Notes under the pieces: model-generated
Databases searched by the model: none
Seen by the model: only the letters and a program-made list of their open reading frames with translations
Told to the model about the DNA's origin: nothing
In this document: piece after piece, positions 17,757-24,523 of the stretch
How positions within the stretch are numbered: the first letter of the stretch is position 1
How the letters are laid out: every line of letters starts with the position of its first letter
Assembly: GCA_963698165.1 (NCBI GenBank)
Contig: CAVOPT010000022.1
Coordinates: 124,001-188,000 of the forward strand
Direction: 5' to 3'
Source: JAAYUJ01 sp963698165
GTDB lineage: Bacteria; Desulfobacterota; Syntrophobacteria; Syntrophobacterales; Syntrophobacteraceae
Length of the DNA: 64,000 nucleotides
Made by a program: the position numbers and the translations under genes

Positions 17757-20700
17757 CTAACCGTTCGATCCCCAATGCTTCTTGCCGTTGCCTTTGCCGT
17801 TGGTGCCGGATGCGGCGCATTCGGCTGCCGCCTTGTACACCGCTTCCACGCAGCTGCTTCCAAAATGGGAGTCCATGTCCTGAAAGAAGGACCTGGACGG
17901 GCTGATCTGGAGCTTGTTGCTCAGGGCCAGGACCGCTTCCGCCTTGTCCTGGACATTCAGATGGAGGAAGGTCTTGCAGGTCCCCGGGTGGCTCATGAGG
18001 AGGTGGCGAAGCCTGGCGAGTCCATCCCGATCGAGGCGCTCGGCGGCGAGGTGTATGCGGACCGACTCCACCGCCTGCACCTGGGCCTCGTCGAGGGTGA
18101 GGATCCTGCTTGCCACCACCTTGCTTCCCTTTTCATCGTGCTGCACCTTGCCGAAGACGACGAGGGGCTCATCCCTTTCCAGGAGGAGGCGGGCCTGGGG
18201 AAACGTGTCGGAGAAGGAGACCACTTCCACGATCCCTTCCCGGTCTTCCAGGGTGAGGAACCCCATGCGCTCCCCCTTCTTGGTGGTCAGTTCCTTGATG
18301 ATTCCGAGCATCCCGCAAAGGACTGCTTCCGTTCCCTCCCTCTTTTCCCTCACCGACTGAGTGTCCGCGGTGCACAGCGACGCCAGTTGCTCCGCATAGA
18401 AATCCAGGGGGTGGCCCGAGATGTAAAACCCCAGGGATTCCTTTTCGAACTGAAGGGTGGTGCGGCTGTCCCAGGGGGGGACATCCGGAAGCGACGGGGT
18501 GGGGAGTTTCTTCTTGGATCGAAGGAGTTCGAACATGTTCACCTGCCCTGCCTGGCGGTCCCTCTGAACGACCTGGGCCTTCTCCAGGGCTTCGTCCAGG
18601 ACGGCCATCACCGCGGCGCGGGCAGGGTGAATGGAATCGAAGGCGCCGCACTTGATGAGGTGCTCCAGGACGCGGCGGTTGACCTTCTGGGTGTCCACCC
18701 GCTGACAGAAGTCGTACACGGAGAGGAACGGCCCCTTTTGATCCCGGGTGTTGAGGATCACCTCGACGGCGGTTTCCCCCACATTCTTCACGGCACCGAG
18801 GCCAAATCGGATTCTCCCGCCGACCACCGTGAAATCCTTACTGCTCGCATTCACATCCGGCGGAAGGATCTCGATGTTCTTCTCCCGGCACTCGTTGATG
18901 AACTTCACCACCTGGTCCGTGTTGCTGAGGAAGCTGTTCAGGAGGGCGGCCATGAACTCAACGGGATAATGGGTTTTCAGATAGGCGGTCTGGTATGCGA
19001 TGAGGGCGTAAGCGGCGCTGTGGGACTTGTTGAAGCCGTAGCCCGCGAACTTCTCCATCAGGTCGAAAATGTGGTTCGCCTTGGCGAGATCGATGCCTTT
19101 TTCCCTGGCTCCCGAAAGAAAGCGCTCCCGTTGCGGCTTCATGACTTCCGGGAGCTTCTTTCCCATGGCACGGCGCAGAAGGTCCGCTTCACCCATGCTG
19201 TAGCTGGCCAGTCGGCTGGCAATCTCCATGACCTGCTCCTGGTAGAGGATCACCCCGTGGGTCTCTTTAAGAATGGGGCGGAGGTCCTCCAGGTCATAGG
19301 TGACTTCCTTCTTGCCGTGCTTCCCCTGGATGTAGTGCTCCACCATCCCGCTCTCCAGGGGACCGGGCCGGTAGAGCGCCACCAGGGCCACGATATCCGA
19401 AAAGTTTTCCGGGCGGAGGCGCACGAGGATGTCCCGCATGCCGGAGCTTTCAAGCTGGAAAACGCCTGCGGTGTCGGCACGGCTGAGAAGGGCGTACGTT
19501 TCCTGGTCGTCCAGCGGAAGATCATCCATGTGGAGGTGGATCCCGTGGTTTGCGTGGATGAACTGGACGGCGTTGTGGATCACGGTGAGGTTCCGCAGGC
19601 CGAGAAAGTCGAACTTGATGAGCCCTGCCTTCTCCACGTACTTCATGGAATACTGGGTCACCGTTTCATCGGCCTGGCCTTTGTAGAGGGGCATGTATTC
19701 GACGATGGGCTCGTCACTCATGACCACGCCCGCGGCGTGCGTCGAGACGTGTCGAGTGAGCCCCTCCAGGGCGGTGGCGATTTCGAAAAGCTCCCTCAGT
19801 TGAGGGTCGTCCCGTTGAAGCTCCCCCAGTCTGGGTTCCAGCTGAAAGGCTTCCTTGAGGGTCATTTTGGCCGACGAGGGTATGAGCTTGGCAATGCGGT
19901 CCACTTCGTTGTAGGGCATGGCCAGGGCACGCCCAACATCGCGGATGACGGCCCGGGCCTGCATGGTCCCGAAGGTGGCGATCTGAGCCACCTTGTCTTT
20001 GCCGTACTTGCCCGACACGTACTGGAGTACCTGCTCGCGGCCGTGTACGCAAAAATCCACGTCGATGTCGGGCAGGCTGATGCGTTCCCGATTGAGGAAA
20101 CGCTCGAAAATGAGACCGTGCTCTATGGGGTCGAGGTCCGTGATGTTCATGACGTAGGCCACCAGGCTGCCGGCCGCCGAACCGCGCCCGGGACCCACCG
20201 GAATCCCCTGATTCTTTGCGTAGTTGATGAAATCCGCCACGATGAGAAAATAGGTGGGAAAACCCATCTCCCGGATGACGTCGAGCTCGTAGCGAAGCCT
20301 CTTCTCGTATTCTTCCAGCTCCCTGGCGCCAAGACCGGGGTTCTTCCTTCGGATCTGCTGCAACCGCTTCTCGAATCCTTCCAGAACGGTCTTCTCGAGG
20401 CGTTCATCCACGCTCTCCCCCGGTTCCAGTGGAAAGAGGGGGAAGTGGTACTGGTCGAGCTGGATCTCCAGGTTGCAGCTTTCGGCGATTGCCAGGGTGT
20501 TCTCCAGGGCGTCCGGCACATGGCGGAATTCGCGGGCCATCTCCTCGGGAGACTTGAAATAGAGCTGATCGGTTTGAAATTTCAGGCGCTTCTCGTCGAG
20601 AATCGTCTTGCCGGTCTGGATGCAGAGGAGAATCTCGTGAGCCCTTGCGTCGCTTCGCCTCAGGTAGTGGCAGTCGTTGGTGGCCACGAGGGGAAGCCCC

Positions 20701-21311
20701 ATGGCTCGCCCCATGGCGATGAGAGCGTCATTGGCCGTGGCCTGCTGAGGAATGCCGTTGGCTTGAAGCTCCAGGTAAAAATTGCCTTTCCCGAAGATCT
20801 CCTGGTACTCCTCGGCCACTTTTCGGGCGGACTCTTCCCGACCCCTGAGCAGGTGGGTGTTGATTTCTCCCTTGAGGCAACTGGAAAGGGCGATGAGTCC
20901 CTCGGTGTGCTTTCGAAGAATCTCCTTGTCGATGCGCGGTTTGTAGTAGAAACCCTCCAGGTGCGCTGCCGAGAGGAGCTTCATGAGATTCTTGTATCCG
21001 GTGATATCCTTGGCGAGGAGCACCAGGTGGTAGGACCGGTCGTCTTCCTGGGGCTGGCCGTTTTCGGCCTTGGCATGGCGCTCAAAGCGGCTTCGGGGGG
21101 CGAGGTACACTTCGGCGCCCACTATCGGTTTGAGCCCTGCCTTTCTTGCCATGGTGTAGAATTCGAGGGCACCGAACATGTTGCCGTGGTCCGTGATGGT
21201 GACGGCCGGCATGTTGTAGCTCTTGGCGGTATTCATGAGATCCTGGAGGCGAATGGCACCGTCCAGAAGACTGTACTGGGTATGGACATGGAGATGAACG
21301 AAGGGGGTCAT
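17757..21311 (-). CDS. dnaE: DNA polymerase III alpha subunit (DnaE1)
   Basis: 1184 residues from the ATG at 21311 (MTPFVHLHVHTQYSLLDG), which has GGAG 9 nt upstream; a TTG 15 nt earlier overlaps that site. An N-terminal PHP domain retains its metal His/Asp motifs (HLHVHT, TDHGNMFG, H...D further on). The catalytic core shows PDIDVDF (two palm Asp, ~410) and KFDFLGLR (third Asp, ~560), with SAAGSL and GPGRGS before them. The tandem HhH, an OB fold (~1000-1080) and C-terminal region with poly-acid end follow. It is the replicative polymerase. The beta-binding motif is likely in QVNMFELL (~920). Convergent with nothing; divergent from the tRNA. Confidence 0.97.
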   Translation of the reverse strand: MTPFVHLHVHTQYSLLDGAIRLQDLMNTAKSYNMPAVTITDHGNMFGALEFYTMARKAGLKPIVGAEVYLAPRSRFERHAKAENGQPQEDDRSYHLVLLAKDITGYKNLMKLLSAAHLEGFYYKPRIDKEILRKHTEGLIALSSCLKGEINTHLLRGREESARKVAEEYQEIFGKGNFYLELQANGIPQQATANDALIAMGRAMGLPLVATNDCHYLRRSDARAHEILLCIQTGKTILDEKRLKFQTDQLYFKSPEEMAREFRHVPDALENTLAIAESCNLEIQLDQYHFPLFPLEPGESVDERLEKTVLEGFEKRLQQIRRKNPGLGARELEEYEKRLRYELDVIREMGFPTYFLIVADFINYAKNQGIPVGPGRGSAAGSLVAYVMNITDLDPIEHGLIFERFLNRERISLPDIDVDFCVHGREQVLQYVSGKYGKDKVAQIATFGTMQARAVIRDVGRALAMPYNEVDRIAKLIPSSAKMTLKEAFQLEPRLGELQRDDPQLRELFEIATALEGLTRHVSTHAAGVVMSDEPIVEYMPLYKGQADETVTQYSMKYVEKAGLIKFDFLGLRNLTVIHNAVQFIHANHGIHLHMDDLPLDDQETYALLSRADTAGVFQLESSGMRDILVRLRPENFSDIVALVALYRPGPLESGMVEHYIQGKHGKKEVTYDLEDLRPILKETHGVILYQEQVMEIASRLASYSMGEADLLRRAMGKKLPEVMKPQRERFLSGAREKGIDLAKANHIFDLMEKFAGYGFNKSHSAAYALIAYQTAYLKTHYPVEFMAALLNSFLSNTDQVVKFINECREKNIEILPPDVNASSKDFTVVGGRIRFGLGAVKNVGETAVEVILNTRDQKGPFLSVYDFCQRVDTQKVNRRVLEHLIKCGAFDSIHPARAAVMAVLDEALEKAQVVQRDRQAGQVNMFELLRSKKKLPTPSLPDVPPWDSRTTLQFEKESLGFYISGHPLDFYAEQLASLCTADTQSVREKREGTEAVLCGMLGIIKELTTKKGERMGFLTLEDREGIVEVVSFSDTFPQARLLLERDEPLVVFGKVQHDEKGSKVVASRILTLDEAQVQAVESVRIHLAAERLDRDGLARLRHLLMSHPGTCKTFLHLNVQDKAEAVLALSNKLQISPSRSFFQDMDSHFGSSCVEAVYKAAAECAASGTNGKGNGKKHWGSNG

Positions 21312-21529
21312 CAGGCTGCTCTCCAAAAGGTTTCCGGGTTCCTGGCGGGGGATGTGCGACGGTGTTCATTGTCATTCAACTCATGGTCCACTTACAAGTT
21401 TATAACTTTTCAGGACATCCCCACGGCGATTTGGGCGAATTGGGTCTGTTTTGCCGGGACTGAGGGTGAAATGGAATGAATTGGAAAGGCCCGGAATGGT
21501 GAAATCGCAATGGCCGCCACAATTTAAGC

Positions 21530-21558
21530 TTGACGTATTCAGGGGCATCGTTTAAGTT
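21530..21558 (+). promoter_or_regulatory. Promoter of tRNA-Gly
   Basis: TTGACG (21530-21535), 17-nt spacer, TAAGTT (21553-21558). The predicted start near 21565 leaves a short leader before the tRNA at 21582. Confidence 0.5.
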
Positions 21559-21581
21559 TTGCAGCGAAATAGCCTTTTTTC

Positions 21582-21657
21582 GCGGGTGTAGCTCAGTTGG
21601 TAGAGCACAAGCTTCCCAAGCTTGGGGTCGCGGGTTCGAATCCCGTCGCCCGCTCCA
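21582..21657 (+). tRNA. tRNA-Gly (anticodon CCC)
   Basis: 76 nt including encoded CCA. Acceptor stem GCGGGTG/CGCCCGC, D arm GCTC-AGTTGGTA-GAGC, anticodon arm CAAGC-TTCCCAA-GCTTG with CCC at positions 34-36, and T arm GCGGG-TTCGAAT-CCCGT. It reads GGG codons. It is the only gene between dnaE and rimP and stands where metY precedes rimP-nusA-infB in enterobacteria. Confidence 0.97.
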
Positions 21658-21696
21658 CCTTGAAAGATGACCCATCTTTCAAGGATGGTTTCCCTT
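21658..21696 (+). terminator. Terminator of tRNA-Gly
   Basis: CCTTGAAAGATG (21658-21669) pairs perfectly with CATCTTTCAAGG (21673-21684) across a 3-nt loop, starting at the base after the encoded CCA. TTTCCCTTTTT follows within a few bases. It could also serve as the 3' processing boundary. Confidence 0.8.
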
Positions 21697-21831
21697 TTTG
21701 AGGTGGCTGCGGACCTTCTCCGTGAGACGGCAGGCTCACTTCGATCAGTGGATGACAATGGTCTTGGGTTTTCCGCGGAACCGGAGAACCCGCTCTAATT
21801 CAGATTAGATTGCTGTCGCATCTGCTAGGAG

Positions 21832-21860
21832 AAGTGGGTAAATCACCCACTTTTTTTTTT
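21832..21860 (+). terminator. Intrinsic terminator/attenuator upstream of rimP
   Basis: AAGTGGGT (21832-21839) and ACCCACTT (21845-21852) form an 8-bp stem with a 5-nt loop, followed by an unbroken run of T to 21860. The rimP start at 21891 is only 31 nt further. A full terminator here can only be useful to rimP if transcription passes through it or starts after it, so it may act as an attenuator of the rimP-nusA-infB operon. Confidence 0.8.
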
Positions 21861-21890
21861 GTGTGTTTGGAGAAGGATGGAACGGTCGCG

Positions 21891-22394
21891 ATGGGGCATA
21901 TGGCGGCGCCCGAGGCGGAAAGCAAAGAGGCGGGAATCATCGCCGAGGTTTGGAAGCTCGTTGAACCGGTTGTCCTGACCGAGGGGATGGAGCTCATCGA
22001 AGTGGAGTATCGCCGGGAATCCCATGGATGGGTGCTGCGGCTCTTCATGGATCAGGACTCGGGGATGAGCGTCGACGATTGCGCCCGCATGAGCGATGTG
22101 GTGGGAGATCTGCTGGACGTGGCCGAGGTGATTGCGAGCCGCTATCACCTCGAGATCTCCTCGCCAGGGCTGAATCGGCCCCTTCGCAGGGTGGAGCATT
22201 TCCTGGCGCAAATGGGAAACGTCGTGGAACTGCGGACCCTGGTTCCCATGGAGGGCAGGCGCAACTTCAAGGGAATATTGCGGGAGGTGACCCCGGAGAC
22301 CATCACCTTGGAATGTGACGGTCAGGTCCACGGGATTCCCCTCTCCCAGCTGGATCGAGCCCGGTTGCGCTACTTCGAATCCCATGGGGATTGA
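21891..22394 (+). CDS. rimP: Ribosome maturation factor RimP
   Basis: 167 residues from ATG 21891 (an in-frame ATG at 21900 is an equal alternative; GAAGGA lies 13 nt before the first). The N domain carries GMELIEVEYRRESHGWVLRLFMD, then the family signature GMSVDDCARMSDVVGDLLD and YHLEISSPGLNRPLRR; the C-terminal SH3-like barrel (NFKGILREVTPETITLE) follows. RimP binds S12 and helps assemble the 30S subunit. First gene of the nusA-infB operon, preceded by a terminator-like hairpin and followed by an unusually long 185-nt gap before nusA. Confidence 0.95.
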   Translation: MGHMAAPEAESKEAGIIAEVWKLVEPVVLTEGMELIEVEYRRESHGWVLRLFMDQDSGMSVDDCARMSDVVGDLLDVAEVIASRYHLEISSPGLNRPLRRVEHFLAQMGNVVELRTLVPMEGRRNFKGILREVTPETITLECDGQVHGIPLSQLDRARLRYFESHGD

Positions 22395-22405
22395 GGAGCC
22401 CGCGA

Positions 22406-22447
22406 GTTTCCCTGCCCCGTTAAGCGGGGCAGGCAGGGAAACCTTTT
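22406..22447 (+). terminator. Hairpin with short U-tract between rimP and nusA
   Basis: GTTTCCCT (22406-22413) pairs with AGGGAAAC (22435-22442) around an inner GCCCCG-TTAAG-CGGGGC stem, followed by CTTTTC. Very GC-rich and terminator-like, but the T-tract is short. It lies within the operon, 12 nt after the rimP stop, and could lower nusA expression relative to rimP or stabilise the rimP mRNA end. Confidence 0.6.
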
Positions 22448-22579
22448 CGGAATGCCGTAGGCGGTGACATGCAAGGTGCGCGATCTGCGCCCTGTGTCGT
22501 TCGCGTTTTTTCTTTCTCTTGTTTGGGCCGTTTTACCGGTAAGCACTGAGCTAGGGAATTTTCGAGGAGATCTAAGATC

Positions 22580-23923
22580 ATGACCACTGAGCTCAAGCGG
22601 TTGATCGATCAGGTGAGTCGGGAAAAGGGGATCGACCGCCAGACTTTGATTCAGGCTCTGGAAGAGGCCATCAAGTCGGCCATCAAGAAAAAGTTCGGCA
22701 GCCGGTTTGACCTGGATGTCACGTTCAACGAGGAATTCGGGGAAATTGAAGCTTTCCAGTTCAAAGAGGTTGTCACTGAGGTGACGGATTCCGACAAGGA
22801 GGTGACCCTCGAGGAAGCCCTCCAAATGGATCCGGACAGCGAAATCGGCGATGAGCTGGGAATCCGCATGGACACGGACACGCTTGGACGCATTGCCGCC
22901 CAATCAGCCAAGCAGGTCATCATCCAGAAGATGAAGGATGCGGAGCGGGAAGTCGTCTACGAAGAATTCAAGAGCCGCAAGGGTGACATCGTCAACGGCA
23001 TTGTCCAGCGCGCGGACAAGAGTGGGATCGTCGTGAACCTGGGCCTGGCCGAAGCGGTTTTGCCCTCCAAGGAGCAGATCCCCAAGGAGGTCTATCGCCA
23101 GGGGGACCGCATCAGGGCCTACGTGCTGGATGTGAAGAAGATCAGCAAAGGGCCCCAGGTTGTCCTCAGCCGGACTCATCCCCACTTCCTCATCCAGCTT
23201 TTCCACGGAGAGGTTCCCGAGATAGCGGAGGGGATCGTCAGCATCATCAGTGCGGCCCGCGAACCTGGATCCAGGGCTAAGATCGCCGTGATTTCCAAGA
23301 GCCCCGACGTCGATCCCGTGGGTGCGTGCGTCGGGATGAAAGGGTCCAGGGTTCAGAACGTGGTGCAGGAGTTGCGGGGAGAGAGAATCGACATCGTCCC
23401 GTGGAACATGGACCCCGCCAAGTTCGTCGTCAACGGCCTGGCACCGGCCATCATCTCCAAGGTGATCATCGATCAGGCCAACCGGAGCATGGAAGTGATC
23501 GTTCCGGACGATCAGCTTTCCCTGGCCATCGGCAAGCGGGGACAGAACGTCAGGCTCGCGTCCAAACTCACCAACTGGCGCATCGATGTGAAGAGCGAAA
23601 CGCGATACACGCGCCAGAAACAGGAGGGTTACCAGGCGCTCCTGCGCATCAGCGGGTTGACCGAGGACGTGGCCGATCGCCTTTACGAGGCCGGCATAAC
23701 GTCCCTGGAGGAATTCGTGGAAACGAGCCTGCCCGAACTGGAGGAGGTGACGCGCCTCTCACAGCAGGCTGTGTCCACTTTGAGGGAAGAAGCGGTGGAG
23801 CTCATCCGTGGGCGGGAAGCCGCCGCCGAGGAGCAAGAGCCGGAAGCGGGGGAGGAGGAAGGGAATGCCCGTTCAGAGAAAGCCCCTCTGGAAATCCCCC
23901 ACGAGGGCAACCCGGGAGAATGA
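22580..23923 (+). CDS. nusA: Transcription termination/antitermination factor NusA
   Basis: 447 residues. N-terminal RNAP-binding domain (~1-130), S1 domain (~135-200; GDIVNGIVQRADKSGIVVNLG), KH1 and KH2 (~230-350; DPVGACVGMKGSRVQNVVQEL and LAIGKRGQNVRLASKLTNWRIDV), and one helix-hairpin-helix-like C-terminal repeat (~370-420; ISGLTEDVADRLYEAGITSLEEF) with an acidic tail. Enterobacterial NusA has two such C-terminal repeats. GAGGAGAT precedes the ATG. It shares the operon with ylxR and infB, and NusA commonly regulates this operon. Confidence 0.97.
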   Translation: MTTELKRLIDQVSREKGIDRQTLIQALEEAIKSAIKKKFGSRFDLDVTFNEEFGEIEAFQFKEVVTEVTDSDKEVTLEEALQMDPDSEIGDELGIRMDTDTLGRIAAQSAKQVIIQKMKDAEREVVYEEFKSRKGDIVNGIVQRADKSGIVVNLGLAEAVLPSKEQIPKEVYRQGDRIRAYVLDVKKISKGPQVVLSRTHPHFLIQLFHGEVPEIAEGIVSIISAAREPGSRAKIAVISKSPDVDPVGACVGMKGSRVQNVVQELRGERIDIVPWNMDPAKFVVNGLAPAIISKVIIDQANRSMEVIVPDDQLSLAIGKRGQNVRLASKLTNWRIDVKSETRYTRQKQEGYQALLRISGLTEDVADRLYEAGITSLEEFVETSLPELEEVTRLSQQAVSTLREEAVELIRGREAAAEEQEPEAGEEEGNARSEKAPLEIPHEGNPGE

Positions 23924-23925
23924 AG

Positions 23926-24192
23926 ATGCCCGCCAAGGGTCATGAACCGATTCGCACCTGCGTCGTCTGCTCGAGAAAGGGATCCAAGCGGTCCCTCGTG
24001 CGCATTGCCGCGGATCGGGAGAGGGAAACAGCCGTTTTGGATCCTCTCCAGCGCGCCCAGGGACGTGGTGCCTACGTATGTCCGCAGTGCCTTCCCCGGC
24101 TGCGTTTCACCAAGAGAGTCCAGAAGGCTTTCCGAAACAGGGTGAAAGCCCTGGCGAAAGAGTTGCCCCGGAATCCGGACACTTGCCATTGA
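23926..24192 (+). CDS. YlxR family RNA-binding protein
   Basis: 88 residues. An ATG at 23920 overlaps the nusA stop, but the ATG at 23926 has GGGAGA at the proper distance, so it is the likelier start. The family signature RTCVVCSRKG with GRGAYVCPQCL is present; the Cys residues may hold a metal. YlxR (RnpM) binds RNase P RNA and modulates it in some Firmicutes. Its place directly after nusA is conserved across bacteria. Confidence 0.9.
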   Translation: MPAKGHEPIRTCVVCSRKGSKRSLVRIAADRERETAVLDPLQRAQGRGAYVCPQCLPRLRFTKRVQKAFRNRVKALAKELPRNPDTCH

Positions 24193-24523
24193 ATCGAGGA
24201 CCGGGAATGAAACGTGAACAAGCTCCCCCCTCCCGGGAGAGGACGAATCATTGATCTCGTTTTTACCGTCGCGGTTCCCTTGGGGCCAAACCGACGCACA
24301 AGCGGGGTATGAGTTGAGCAGTCTTATGATCTTTTCACATCACATTCGGGATCGCGTTGGGCCTGCCTTCGAGGCGCAACAGATCAAATGCCCGGTGGCG
24401 GTGCCGTCGATTTGCCGTATCCATTCGGTCCAGCTTTTGCCGCGGCGCGAGTCGAGCGCTCAACTCAGAGAAAGAGAACAAAGGCGGCGGGCCAGAGTTT
24501 CAGCATGACAGGGGGATGCTTTC
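24193..24523. other. Intergenic gap ylxR-infB
   Basis: 331 nt. Many bacteria have a small L7Ae-type gene here; I find none. It holds a small CTCCCGGGAG palindrome at 24229-24240 and otherwise no recognisable structure. An internal infB promoter is possible. Confidence 0.5.

Noticed and set aside
17709..21479. A 1,256-codon frame on the plus strand opposite dnaE
   Set aside because: The minus strand encodes a complete DnaE with all motifs. High GC at third positions leaves long open antisense frames; the plus-strand product is His/Val/Gly-rich and matches no family.
24251..24508. 85-codon plus-strand frame between ylxR and infB
   Set aside because: It lacks the L7Ae-like pattern sometimes found there and any ribosome site.
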